Shown: positions 12,086-24,014, numbered from the stretch's first letter. The stretch: DNA of 64,000 nucleotides from Larimichthys crocea (GCF_000972845.2 NC_040033.1:548344-612343), one strand, 5' to 3'. Notes: a model not told the origin generated them from the letters alone. Numbers and translations: made by a program.

Positions 12086-12902
12086 TAAGTACATTTACAT
12101 TACTCCACACACGTGTGTGTAACTTGTGTTATGGTTCATCGTCATATATCTTGAAGTCGGGTTATATTTCAGTGTTCTCTGTGGCTGATGACCGACTGTA
12201 GGAACCACGTGTTAGTAATGTTTGATTTTAACACTAGAGGGGATTGTTGTTTTCTTTGTATAACTGATTACAGATGAGCACCAGCTGCATTCATTACATC
12301 AGTCTGTTAGTAGATGGTAGGAGCACATGGTAAAACTATCAACTGCAAGCCACAGTCGTGAAAATGTAAGTTTCTCCTTCGTCTGTGAAAAATGTGACCG
12401 TCACCAAAAAGGAAAGTTTTTGTGGAATTTGATTTCTTTGGAAACACCTCCGTCTGCGGCCTGTCACACTTTTGTTTCAGGTTACCCAGAAAACAGCAGC
12501 AGCTACTGTGACTGTAATTCTCCAATCACAATCAGCACGACAGTGGTCCAGCACTGTCACCCACAGCAGAAAGGTTTCTGGTTGGAAGCTCGGCTGGGAA
12601 CCTTTCTGTGTGGAAGTTTTGCATGTTCTTCACTTCCCCCACAGTCCCAATAATCGGTTCATTGGTGACCAGGTTTGAGTGTGAATGGTTTGTTTGTCTT
12701 CAATGCCCTGCGATGAACTGGCTCCAGTCCACCATGACCCTGGTTACAGATAATGGGATGGATGTGTCCCCCACAAGTTTTTGTGACACTGTGGTTGGTG
12801 GACTTCAGACCTTATCGGGGGGATGGGTGGGTCCAGAAGACGCTCCCTAATGACAAGATTAGACTGAGAGGGAGCTCACATGTCAACCAGTGAAAATGAA
12901 AC

Positions 12903-13105
12903 CTTTACTGGAAACCAACACCTCTTACTGTAAAGGCTGATGCTGATAACAGGGTGTGAGATAAACCGGTCTGCGTCTGGAAAGATTTCTGTAATATCAA
13001 ACTAGGAGAGAAATGAAAGTACTTTAGTAGTGATGAAAGTGAGTGAGGTGTCTGCACATAGATGCAAAGTTACATACTAACAAGTACTATTATTTTATAT
13101 ATATA
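12903..13105 (+). repeat. Direct repeat X, right copy
   Basis: Same orientation as 1-198, ending in a TATATA run. Here it sits downstream of the B7-like gene 3' end; the left copy abuts the 5' end of its gene. One junction is therefore rearranged. Confidence 0.85.
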
Positions 13106-14280
13106 TAGATGACCAGTGGTGCAAGCCTGGATCTTGTCATCTCCAGGGCTTACAGCAATCTTACCATGTATACCTTAAATGGGGAGGCATACAGAAAATA
13201 GTTGATATTAAGATGACAGCCAATCGCTCAATTCTATGGTGCTAAAAGCTTTCTCCAATTTTACTTAAGACATCTGTTTACTCTGCGAATTCCTATAAGT
13301 TCAAATAAAGCAGACTCAAAAATATACCACACTGCTACCAAGACCACATACTGTAGCTCCGAGCCAGCTGGTAGCTAGATAGACGAGTTTGTGCTGTTTG
13401 AGGAACGTCTGCTCGACCTTTTGAACAAACACACAACAAAATTCAATAAATATTTTTTTTAATGTGATAACGTTTTACCAAAATAAAATAAAAAACCACA
13501 AAGAAAATCTTGATTTGAAAAAGTACAAATACATAAAAACTCATTCTTTCATCAGCAGTGTTTTCGTGAATTCACTGTTTGTGTTTCAGAAGCTTTCAGT
13601 AGTGTTTGTTCTGCTCTGAAGCTCTCACCTTGCAGCCAGGAAACTTTCGTTCAGACAAGGTCAATGCAACAATGTTTCAAAAGAGCGTCAGTATCAGGAT
13701 GTAGTTGGATTACATTCAAAACAATTATCGTTACATGGAGCTGTCTGGATACTTTAAAGGTGTAACAACAACAACAACAACAGCCAAAACCACGAATTCA
13801 TTAGGATTAACCGACAGGTTAGAGACATGTGACAACTGAAGCTTTGTGTTTTCCACTTCTCTGTGCTTTTTTTTTGGGACGTACCACAATAACTGAATCT
13901 CTGGCTCGCTGAGTCACTTTATCTGTCTGCTGTTCTTATTTTAATCACTTCTGTTATTTTGTCTGAGTGTGGAAGTAGAAGAGAACAGCAGGTCAAAATC
14001 TCAATCCCATGCAAAAACAAAACAAAAAAGCATACTGTTGCAGAAACACTGAAGGGCTCAGGGTTTTAGTGCAAAGTGTGCTTTGTCCTTCATTAGTCGG
14101 TCCTGATAAAGACGTTTGCCGCCAGGCTTTGAACTGAAGGCTTTCGCTCTCTCTGGTTTCCAGTGTAGAAGAAACAACAGTAAGTTCCTGAGACATGTTA
14201 CAGCATCGAATGTCGTTCAGTCCCAAGTTAGAGGTATATTTGGATTCAGCTCAGCACCATGTCCTGTTTGACATATACAT

Positions 14281-14334
14281 TCATGTCTTATATTCAAGTC
14301 TTGCTGCTTCTTCACTTCCCTTGTCCCGATCCTC
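14281..14334 (-). CDS. B7-like gene 1, exon 7: tail and stop
   Basis: 54 bases from acceptor CAACAG to TGA at 14281. Reads EDRDKGSEEAARLEYKT. A short tail without a recognisable ITIM. Confidence 0.65.
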   Translation of the reverse strand, partial: EDRDKGSEEAARLEYKT

Positions 14335-17300
14335 CTGTTGTTGGATGATGTTAGAGAAGACAGAATTTAGTCAGTTTAAAACTTCCAATAATCCTTCTAT
14401 TCTCACTACAATAAACAGTTAATATCACAGCAAACATAAACAATTTGTTTTTGGTCAGATTTTCTGGAAAATTGACAGCTGAACAGAGACACAGGCACCT
14501 CCTCCAGGAAAACCTCAAAAACATGCTGCTTTGTTTTCATCTGAGATTCAACTTTCAACAAAGAGAACGATTTAATAAATCCATAATTTAAAAATTTAAT
14601 GATTACAGCAGGCTCTGTAAAATGATTGAAGAGTGGAAAAATGTAAACTAGATTTGACCACAGTAGATTTGGCTCTAACTCAACAACAGTCTTCTCATAT
14701 GATGCAGCAGTGCTGCTGTAATTTGGATTATGAAATATACAGTGTACTTACTTCAGGATCGTCTTGAGTCTTGGTCTGAGTCAATAAGTCTAAGAATAAG
14801 AAGATTATCATTAGTTCAAGCAAGATATGCAAAATGTTAAATGTCAAATAATTAATATTATTATTTACCTCTTTAGAAATACAATTGGATATTATATATT
14901 TCAAAAGTACCACCAGGATTATTACAAGAAGAATCACTCCAACTACAATGCCTACAATTAGGCCTGAATTTCCTGAAATGATAAAAGACTGAGTTCATTA
15001 ATCTTGCTACAAAACAAACTTCTGTGTGAGATATTTCCTGCAGCATCAAGGAGTAATGTACACATCTACAATGCGGGTGTGTAAACATGGCCAAGCATTG
15101 ACTCAGATAACCCATAATAACAATTCTTCTTAATAGACAAAGAGTTTTTGACTTACCTGAACTGTTCTCTATCCTCAGAATGGAGTTTGTAATACGAGTC
15201 TCCTCATCATTACTTTGTTCACAGGTGTACATCCCGTCATGATCTGAAGATAGGTATTGTAGGGTGAGGTCGCCTGACTCTAACACAGCCTTCACCAGCT
15301 TCTCCCACGTCTCTGAGGCTGTGTAGGGGCTATCTCCAGTCTGGTTCAGGATGATCTGGCTTTGGTTGAATGTCCAGACGAGCCTTGTCCTCGGAGGGTC
15401 AGTGGCCTTGCAGGGTATTGTTGTTTCAGTGTTTGAAACATTGATAGAAGCTGAAACGATAAAACACAAAAACACATATTGCTTTTACCCACTGGGTGTT
15501 GCCAGAGGCACAACATCCTCAACCTCAAGAGAACAGTGCAGCTTTGTATTGCTTACATACATTTGTATGTAATTAAAAAAAGAAGAGAGAATACACTATA
15601 AATGTTTTTTTTTCTGTAAAAAATAGAAATCATTTAACATTAATGGCATTATACTTAAAACAATAGTTTGGTTGTTTATGCACATATGTCTATATTTCTA
15701 CAGAGATTTATACACAATAAAATCAAAACAAAATGACTTTAGTTATTTTCTGTAAATTAGCTTACAGAGTTTGAATGTAAATGTAAACATTCATGTAAAA
15801 CCCAATAAGATTCACCTTTAAAATTACATTAAATTGTTATAAAATAAGCCATACACTTAATTACAGATGATTATTATTGTTATTGTCTGTATAATTTGTA
15901 TGTATACAGCTTAATATTTCATTATTAGCAGAGATAATTTTACAGTTTTCTATATAATAAAAAAACAGAAGTTATTTTCTGTTATTTTTTTACAAAAGCG
16001 TGATCCACCGTCACGGTGACTGCAGGTCGTCTCATAAACACTTACTTGGTTTATACCAACTGGCTGTCCTCGCTCTTCTGCCGTTGCTGATGGTGCAGGT
16101 GTAGTCCAGAGCGACGCTGTCTGAAACCAGAGAACTTTTGATGTTGTAGATCTGCTGCACGGTCTCGAGTTCTTCCTTGTTGGTCACGTTAGACGGAGGA
16201 TTGGTGGACCAGGTCAGCTTAGGTTTAGGGTAGATCCCCTCTGAGCTGCAGGTGATGATGTTTTCTTTCTTCTGAATGTTGACTTCACGGACAGGAGCTG
16301 CAAAAACAAAGAAAAGAATATTCACTTTACTGGAAGATGTTTTTGAAGTGGTGATGTGGAAGACTCTGAAACCTTGAAGATGAATTTTTTGATCTTAATA
16401 ATGTTAATTACTGAAACATTGTAACTATAGTTACAGATTAGAAAGCATTCATTTATAACTGAATGAAGGTGCAGTCATTCAGACTTTAACCTGCAGACTT
16501 TGCTCTCGGAGAAGCATTATTAAGTTTTATTAGGTGCATGAATGTTCTATACAAAGTAATTCAAGAAACTACTGGACTGTCTGTAGGTGGCAGCTAGCAC
16601 TGCTCGTGCTTATCCATAAAAACCCTTTGGTTGTTTTCTGTTCTGTGCAATCAACAAAGTTTTACTGGTATCTACGAGATGACCTTGTTCTCACAGCCTT
16701 GAATAAATATCAGGCTTCTCTTCCCAGGAGGGAACTATTATCAGCCAAAGCACTCTGTGAGTTCACCTGCAGCTTGCAGTGCACTGAACTGGAATAAAAT
16801 ATGCACTTCAGCATGTGTTCACTCGAGACTAAGTTGGTCAGAGCACTCTCAAAGCAACATTGTGTAAGCATAAAATACTCCGACGCTAATCATGTTGCTG
16901 CTTTGTCGTGCTGCTGTAACTATTTCTCTGTTTTTGGTGGTGGAGAAGTTTTATGGAGGTTTTCCCCCCTGATCCTCATCCAGCTGCTGTGGATCAGCTC
17001 TCTGTGATTTACAGAGTGTCCTGATGAACAGTAACAGAAATTGCTGTAGCTGCTGTTAGCTCACTTTGTGAGCTGCCCTGACTGTGAGCTCGGAGCACTA
17101 TAATTTGTTGCGGGGTGTTGGCGGTTATACCACAGGTGTTTTTGTTTTCAGGCATTGGGTGCAGGGCGAAAGCTGATGTGGAGTGGAGCCAGTGTCGTGC
17201 CAGAACTGGAGCTAGACAAGCGGGCAATGTAATCAGGCTCACCAGCCTCTATGGAGGCAAAAAGGCCCAAGAGGACGCTGCTGGCGAGATCGTCATGAAA

Positions 17301-19396
17301 TAAAAGTTGGACTGTTGGACTAGTAAGTAATACTAACTGGCTAAGAGAGAGAGAGAGAGATCATTGTAATGAAGTGAATTGAATTTCATACCTTCCACAT
17401 CTATGTTGATAAATGACTCCCTGTTGCCAGTGATAGTGCTGGTGTAACACTTGTATGTCCCCTTGTCCTGAACCTCTGTCCTTTTCAGCAGGAGTGATGC
17501 GTTCCCTCTGGAGATCTGATCCTTGAACAGTGATGTTCTGCCTATGTAGCGGGGGCCCTGATGTGCGAGTTGATCTTGGTTGTGGTAGTAGGAATGGACA
17601 GGAGTTTTACTTGGATCCTCAATCCAGTGGATTACCGCATCATCACCAGGCTTAAAACTGCACGGTAAGATGCAGCTTTCCATGATATGGCAGACTTTAG
17701 CATCTGTAAAACATCAGGTGAGGGAACACGACAGATTAAGGTTCATCTCAGGGAAAAGTGAGCCTCTTTAGACGTCTGATTATCAACTTTTATGACCATA
17801 TAAACCCAAATCACGAGTCACTGAAGACATGATTGAACAACAGAACTGATCCAAGAGGGTGATGATTTGACCCAAGGACCAAGGAGTCCCTGGTTTCTGC
17901 TATGTATAACGTTGTGTCATCTGCATAACAAAATAGCAATGGATTATTACATAGTGATTTTACAGATACCCAGTGCCCCTCCACACACACCAATTGGTAG
18001 AGCGGGTTTTGTTTTGTCCAGGGTCGGGCAACCTGTAGGCCAGGCAGACTGGATCTGGGTTTGGGTCCAGCCAGGGGCGCCGTATAGGGTGGAAAAGTTA
18101 GGACAATTCCAAGGGCCCACGACTGACAGGGGCCCCAAAAAATAGATGTGGTGACAACAGCTGCGCAGAGGGTGCCCAATTAGATTTTTTTTTGTCATGG
18201 GGCCCAAAATTCCTGGTGGCGCCCCTGGGTCCAGCCCCTCCAGATAAGCAGTGACCCTGGTGTGGTCAATCACGGGGCTAGGTAGAAGATGTTGGTGTGT
18301 TTACCAGGGAAGCTACAGCTCACAATCCACTCTGATATATAATATGTTCCAGTTTCACCCAAATCCATGAAGAAAGTCACAAAAGTTGGCAGCAGCCCAT
18401 TGTAAACCTATGATGGTGATGTTGACCTTGGATCTATTTTACTCTTGTGGGACAATAATTTACAAAATGCTGTAATCATTCAGTATGAAAGAAGACTTGA
18501 AACAACTGATTGACACCATAAACTCATAAGGAAGCTGTATACTGTGGTAATAAATCAATTGGAGAGGTAGGGTTATTTTCCAATAAGTACTCCATATAAT
18601 CAGTCCTTATTGTTGCAACCAATGGAGTTGCCGCTGCTGGACATTAGAGAGAATGCAGGTTTAAGACACGTCTGCATTGGATTCACTTCACAGACCTGAA
18701 ACGAAAGAATTCATTGTGCATTCAAGTGTGTGTAAGTTTGTGTTTGGGAATCTAGTCAAACAAGTTTAAGCAGATTCCAGCTTAACAACACAAAGCTGTT
18801 AATCTCCTCTCTGCAACAGATTCAATGTTTCACTTCTTCTTGGTAATACAAATGTTTTATTTTATCTGAATAAAATAGAGGTGTGATAGTAAACACGGTC
18901 ACACTGGACTTTGCCACTTTGGCCGAAGTTCAAGGCATGACTCTGCTAATCAGTAATTTTGTTTTAACTCGTTTTCACAGTACAGATGAATGTCATTTTG
19001 GTTTTTAGTGTTTTTATTGTTGAGTTTCAACTCAACAGCTTCTATTTCCTTAACGTTGTTTTTCAGAGGATTACGTATAGTACGAATGAAAACTGAACTG
19101 TATTGAGGTGACAAGTATCTGAAACTCTGAATGAGAGAAAATTCTTTTTTTGTGTGATTTTTAAATACATACAGATTTCATTATAGATCTGTCTTGATTA
19201 ATGATCTTTCCTGGAAGTCTGGAAGCTTTCCCTGGAAACAGTGCCTCATACACCAAGTTTAAACACGGCTGTGATTTAAATTTAGATTTCTTATGAGAGC
19301 AGACGGGCTGTGAACGCCTCACTTACCTCCTCGGTTAAAAGTCGTCAGAAAGGTCGAAAGGACCACCGCAAACACAGGACACTTTGTCAATGCCAT
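14281..19396 (-). CDS. HHLA2-like B7-family receptor (V-C-V, single membrane pass)
   Basis: Seven exons join in frame (1110 bases, 369 residues): 19396-19327, 17703-17392, 16297-16046, 15450-15157, 14972-14883, 14789-14752, 14334-14281. Residues 1-23 are a signal peptide starting MALTKCPVFAVVLSTF. Residues 24-127 are Ig V (ILPCSFKPGDD, then DKGTYKCY). Residues 128-211 are Ig C (IITCSSEGIYPKPKLTW). Residues 212-309 are a second V-like domain (TTIPCK, then DGMYTCEQ). A hydrophobic helix lies near 314-335 and a 30-residue tail follows. V-C-V order and phase-1 introns between Ig exons are typical of HHLA2 and other B7/butyrophilin ligands, which sit on the cell surface and tune T-cell signalling. 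The membrane-exon donor is uncertain: GTATTT at 14882 keeps the frame and matches the left copy, while GTAAAT at 14868 would stop after Thr-Tyr. Other B7 names (CD276-like, VTCN1-like) remain possible. Confidence 0.85.
14752..14789 (-). CDS. B7-like gene 1, exon 6: cytosolic tail
   Basis: 38 bases, acceptor TTCTTAG, donor GTAAGT. Reads LLTQTKTQDDPE in the frame set by the donor at 14882. Confidence 0.6.
14883..14972 (-). CDS. B7-like gene 1, exon 5: membrane helix
   Basis: Encodes GLIVGIVVGVILLVIILVVL followed by a lysine stop-transfer. The end is ambiguous between 14883 (frame kept) and 14869 (early stop in the next exon). Confidence 0.75.
15157..15450 (-). CDS. B7-like gene 1, exon 4: second V-like Ig domain
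   Basis: 294 bases, phase 1 to 1; acceptor CGTTTCAG, donor GTAAGT. Cysteines are in TIPCKAT and MYTCEQ. Sequons NVS, NQS, NQT and NSS suggest heavy glycosylation. Confidence 0.9.
16046..16297 (-). CDS. B7-like gene 1, exon 3: Ig C domain
   Basis: 252 bases, phase 1 to 1; acceptor TTTTTGCAG, donor GTAAGT. Cysteines are in ITCSSEG and YTCTIS. Sequon NVT in SNVTNKEE. Confidence 0.9.
16985..17290 (+). repeat. Dispersed repeat in intron 2 of B7-like gene 1
   Basis: Shares long words with 2400-2690 (inverted partner) and, over about 200 bases, with 31540-31760 in intron 1 of the second B7-like gene. It begins with CTCTGTGATTTACAGAG. Non-coding. Confidence 0.6.
17392..17703 (-). CDS. B7-like gene 1, exon 2: first Ig V domain
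   Basis: 312 bases, phase 1 to phase 1; acceptor TTTTACAG, donor GTATGA. The two disulphide cysteines are in ILPCSF and YKCY. N-glycosylation motif NAS in SRGNASLLL. Confidence 0.9.
18072..18227 (+). mobile_element. hAT-type MITE with perfect 8-bp target duplication
   Basis: 156 bases bounded by CAGGGGCGCC and GGCGCCCCTG terminal inverted repeats. The 8-bp duplication GGTCCAGC lies at 18064-18071 and 18228-18235. The 8-bp duplication and CAGGGG-type ends are typical of hAT elements. It lies in intron 1 of the minus-strand B7-like gene and has no coding capacity. Confidence 0.88.
19327..19396 (-). CDS. B7-like gene 1, exon 1: signal peptide
   Basis: 70 bases, ends in phase 1 at AG|GTAAGT. 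The upstream ATG at 19403 reads a different, non-hydrophobic frame, so the ATG at 19396 was chosen. Confidence 0.8.
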
Positions 19397-19469
19397 CCTC
19401 CATGTAAATGCCCTCAAGTTCATATGCGGGAGTGTCATGCCTATGACTGACCAGGAACAGGTGTAAGAC

Positions 19470-20340
19470 TTGTTCAGTGAGTCAGTCTGCTATGCTTGGT
19501 ATGTGAGTGTGTGTCTGTGAGTGTGTGACTGTGAGTGTGCCAGATTAGATAAATTAAGGTCATTGGACGAGACCAACTCGTGCCTGTATTTATCCAAGAT
19601 AGCGTGACCATAACCTGCATATGAGCATGTTTAGTTTTTGCTGCATTGCCGGTTAACTTCAAAATATCATAAATCATAAATATCAGAGAGCAAATCACTG
19701 TAGTTTTTGTGTTACGCCTGCACAACTTTTGGGTGAAGCAACTGCTCTGATTTAAAAAAGGTAAATGCAAATTCTGAGCCAGTCTTTGCCAATCTAATGC
19801 AAACAGTTATGTTATGTTGTTGCCAATCAACCATCAGCGTCATTATACAGTAAAATAAAATAAGAAAGTAAGGGTTGTTGAGTTGGTTACTAACACAAAT
19901 TACATAGTGATGTTTTGAATTAGTAGCGTAATCCATTGGATTACAGAATCAGAATCTAATCTGAGTACTTTTAGATCACTTACAATATTGCACCATATTC
20001 TAAAGAGCAGCCACAAATATTTAAGCTCTCTCCCTCAGCACCTGTGTGCACTACCTCCACCCAAATGAATGGAAAAACTTTATTTATTTACTCTGGAGTA
20101 TATTTTGAAAAACGTCTTCATGCATAGAAAATCATGAATTAACCATGAACGCACATCAAAACTGAACTCTAGCTGTCCATCATAAGATGATTTGACTCTC
20201 ATGCTGCCTGAATGAATCCGATGCCCCTCACTCATGAAAATATAGAATTGTCCTGTGTGCAAATCATCATCATGCTTTGGTATTTATTTAGCTGCTTCTT
20301 CATCTTTTCAATTTCTGACGTTCTAGTTTAATAAGTTTAT
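19470..20340. other. Spacer upstream of B7-like gene 1
   Basis: AT-rich sequence with a short GTGAGTGTGT low-complexity run at about 19503-19540. No gene, RNA or clear element recognised. Confidence 0.5.
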
Positions 20341-20345
20341 TTTCA

Positions 20346-21503
20346 GTGGCGCCACCAGGGGGTGGCCAGGGGTGGCCACGGCCCCACCTACAAATTTGCT
20401 GGCCACCCCACTGGCCAGTCACATGGATTCTATCGTCAGTTCTGTGTTTCATCCCAAATCATTCTGGCCAAATGCACAGCCAGCGTGACCGGTCCCCGAT
20501 TTCAAAAGAAGTGACGAGAGAAGACTAGTGAGTGAGTAAGTCATACATTTCTTTAGTAAAAGAAGAGGGGGGAGTATGACGTGACATGTGCTTTTTAAAA
20601 TGCCACATGGTGCCTGTTACAGAAACCTTATTTTTTGACATTTGGAACTGGGTTACGTAGCTAACGTTAGCTGCTGCTTGTATATGTTATGTCAGTTTGC
20701 AGACAATGAAGAGAAAGTCCACAGGAATCTCTTCTTATTTTAAGAAGAAAGTGAGCACAGTGGGAGCAGCAGAGGCTTAGTGAGGAGGAGAAAGAGGAGG
20801 ATGGAGGAGAGGAACAGACAGAGCAGCATGAGGTTACACAGTGACGAGGAAGAGCCTCAGCAAACAGCAGACCAGCACCAAAAGCAGGTGTTCCACCTGT
20901 TCCTGGACCAACAGGTGAATTTATGACTGTGTGGCCCTAATAATGAATTTGATGGCTCGGCCAGATAGAAACGTCATCTGGAGAAATGTATGTTTATAGT
21001 GTGTTTCCATTCAATTACAAATCATGACATAATCACTTAAAGCTTTTTGATTCATGTTTGATGGTAGTTCAGTTTGATTAGTCTGAATAGAAATACCTAT
21101 AGGCTATTATTATAGCTATAATCAGAGTCAGTCAGTCAGTCAGAATAACTGATGCTGCCTCTTGTTTCATCACAGATATCTCCCAGTCCAGAGCAGAGCA
21201 GCCCAAGCAGCCACAACTGAAACCCTTCCCTAGAACCTATAGGGGACAGGAGACTGTTGATCCCTGGTGGGAAACTCTTGTTGAGTGTTTCTGTACTCGC
21301 TTGCAATAGTTTTGATTATAATAAATGTACACCTTTAAATTAAGCTGTTTGTGTCTTTTTAAGGATGAAGTATTTCTGATTTTCTCTAGTAGCCTGTATA
21401 CTACAACAGTATAATCAAATCCTGAAATGATGGCTTTTAGTTTTGGTGTTTCACCCCAAGAATTTAAATGGCCCCATCTGGCCGCCCCTATGAAATTTTT
21501 TGG
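20346..21503 (+). mobile_element. Decayed hAT/ZMYM-like transposon fragment
   Basis: Starts with CAGTGGCGCCACC and GTGGCCAGGGGTGGCC words. An ATG at 20706 opens MKRKSTGISSYFKKK, the lysine-rich start seen in hAT/ZMYM1-like transposases, before a stop 25 codons later. A GGCCGCCCC word at about 21480 may mark the other end. Most of the transposase is absent. Boundaries are approximate, and no clean target duplication was seen. Confidence 0.55.
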
Positions 21504-21580
21504 AGTAGTATAGTATAGCATGAAGAGGAGAGGACCAAGCACCGAACCCTGGGGGACGCCTTGGGGCAGGTGCAGGTGTT
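21500..21580 (-). mobile_element. LINE reverse-transcriptase scrap
   Basis: The minus strand reads LPQGVPQGSVLGPLLFMLY, the conserved box around the RT active-site region of non-LTR retrotransposons. The frame is lost on both sides, next to the hAT-like fragment. Confidence 0.75.
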
Positions 21581-21599
21581 TAATATGAGGTATGGTTTG

Positions 21600-23000
21600 A
21601 GCCAGGAGAGTGCAGTACAGACTCCCTGAAGTCTGTGAACAACTGGTTTACTTTTTCACATAATGTTTCTGTTTGTAGCAGCAAGCCAGCCCTCAACACA
21701 ACAAGAGAGTTCATGTTAATACACGTGTCCATTTGTTTATTATATTTGTTGATTGCACTAGGAGTGCAAAAACGTCGGGAATATTCTGCTTATCCTTCTG
21801 GACCTTCTCATTGTTGTTTCTTACATTTTGTAATCTGATTACGTAGCTCCAAAAAACAAACTTGAGTTAAGATCGTCTGAGCAGACACAAAACAACAAAC
21901 AAACAGTGATTAGTCTTTTTTTTTAATAACATTACAATAATTATGACACTTTTGTGAAAGAGGCCAAGTGTGTGTGTGCAGAGAGAAGCAGCAGATTATA
22001 AACCGACAGCATGTTAAACATTGATCTGTCCACGTCACACAGAAAGTCTGCATCCTTCAGTCACAGCAGTGATTCACAGTCACATTTTATGATCCAGACA
22101 GGAATTTGGCCTTTTCAGTTAAGAAGGGTTTCCATGCAGCAGGACAGTGTAGGTAGCACAACATGAAGTCAGTCTTTCATTTTGGAAATCCGGCTTGTGC
22201 AAGTGGTCAAGAGCAGAATGCTGATTCCTACAAAGAGGCAAAACTCTTACTCCTAATGAGCCTTGAAGTTCTTCTCATGCATGTTTTCTACGAAATAGTG
22301 CCAAGAACTGCTGAACCCAAGGAATTAAATCAGAAGCTAAGAAGTCCTTTTAACACATTCCTGATTCATCTCCGCTGCATCTGAAGAACCGGGACAACAT
22401 GAACAAAAAAAGTCCTCCCATTGTCCTTGTGGCACCCAGTGCTTGTTTGGCAGTTGCGGCAGTTTATTTCAGCGTAAATATCATGATTAGTGCATTCATT
22501 TAGTGGTAGATGTGCGCAAATTCTTCATTTGGTGACATTTGATAGATAAATTTGTGTCGTCCCCACAATGTAGCAGTGGTTTACAGACAGATGAGAGGAA
22601 CTGATGCGTCTTTTTTAATAAACTGTGTGAACTAAGCTGACAAGGTAACGGGCTCACTAGTTTTGGAGAGCTTTACTTTTCCTTTAATCAACTTTTTATT
22701 GGAAAAAAAAAGGTGTACAATTGGTAAACATAACAGACAGAGAAAATATAGAGACTCCTTAGGAGATATTGTGACTCGCCAGCTGCAACAGTTCACTCAC
22801 TGTTAGTATTGTTACTACGTCACAGAGATGGAGCCAAATATTTCACAGATAAGCAGGGATTTGTTTGGCTGTGACCAGGCGTTAAAGCAGTCACAAGGCT
22901 TCTTTCTTTTTTCCACTGAGCTAACCACTACAAACATTTGCCCCAGTAGTTCCTGCCCCTGAGCTGGGACTTTTTTGGTGGAGGGGTTAAGAAATATGGT
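21600..23000. other. Spacer without recognised genes
   Basis: AT-rich, with scattered short open frames lacking domains. I see nothing supportable here. Confidence 0.5.
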
Positions 23001-23008
23001 AGTGACCT

Positions 23009-24014
23009 AATTAGGGTCCGAGCACGCGGTTCAAGGCCCTATTGAATTACGTATGTTTATTTTTTTTTCAGTTTTTTATTTTATTTTTCATCAGACATAA
23101 AGTAAATCGTATTTTCGACGGCCCATACCCCCCGAAAACTCATGAAAATTTGCCTACCCCCCCAATGTCAGGTGTAAAATTTCGTATTTTGGGGGTGTCG
23201 CACATGGACGTACGCATATGTCTCGACAGCGCCACCTAGGTGTGCGTTTTTAGCGGTGCCCCTCGCCACGGTTTTGTCCACGTCTACGAAACTCGGTGGG
23301 AGTATGTAACATGCCCAGACACACAAAAAAGTCTCTTGGTGCCCCGGGCTACAGTGAAGCGTACGGCGTCCAATTTTTGACAAATTTGGACTTTTCTGGT
23401 TTTGGGGTCATTTCCAGGGGTCGCATTTGAACGAACTCCTCCTAGGGATTTCATCCGGTGTGCTTGAAACTTAGCGTGTGTGTTCTCAAGGCCTAGACAA
23501 TGAAAAGTTATCAAAATCACAACTTTTTATCAGAGGGCGTGGCCGTGACGGCACGTCAAAGTCAACGCTGCCGATTTTTCCGGAAAAAAAACAAGACTCC
23601 ATTTACTTTTTTGCTGAATTTCGGGCAAAACTGTGCAGCTATCATATACTTTCTCAGCGCTGTCTGAAACTTGTTGGGGTTGTTAAGACCAATATTATGC
23701 ACAATTCGGCTGCATAATTAATAAGGGGGCGGGGCAAAAGTGCTCTATAGCTCCCCCTGGAATTTTTCTTTCAAACAGCCCCGCCACAGTTTTGGACACA
23801 GAATTATGAAACTCAGCCAAATTGTAGAACATGGCAAGACCTGGCGATCCATAAAATCATTCAAAGAAAAAATCAGGAAGCAGGAAGCACCTTCTCAGAG
23901 CTGTCGGAAACTTTTTGCGATTATCAAGGTTATGTTATGCACATTTCCACATGCGCACATTTCGATGTGCACACATATGCGAGGGCCCGACCATCGCTGC
24001 TTGCAGCTTTAATT
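23009..24014 (+). repeat. 1-kb teleost dispersed repeat
   Basis: Begins TTAGGGTCCGAGCACG and ends CATCGCTGCTTGCAGCTTTA, with an AATT word at both edges. Internal blocks such as CAGCGCCACCTAGG, GGGGGCGGGGC and CAAACAGCCCCGCCACAG recur. This is a non-coding family I know from many fish genomes; open frames inside it are incidental. Confidence 0.75.

Larger units (their letters stand above)
12085..19467 (-). repeat. Right arm of large inverted duplication
   Basis: Reverse-complement match to 205-7822. It carries the intact B7-like gene on the minus strand and the shared intronic MITE. The inner edge is opposite the N gap, and the outer edge lies just upstream of the signal-peptide exon. Confidence 0.85.

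Noticed and set aside
19394..19403. Upstream ATG at 19403 as start of B7-like gene 1
   Set aside because: It reads MEDGIDKVSC, not a signal peptide, and is out of frame with the Ig V exon; the ATG at 19396 gives both.
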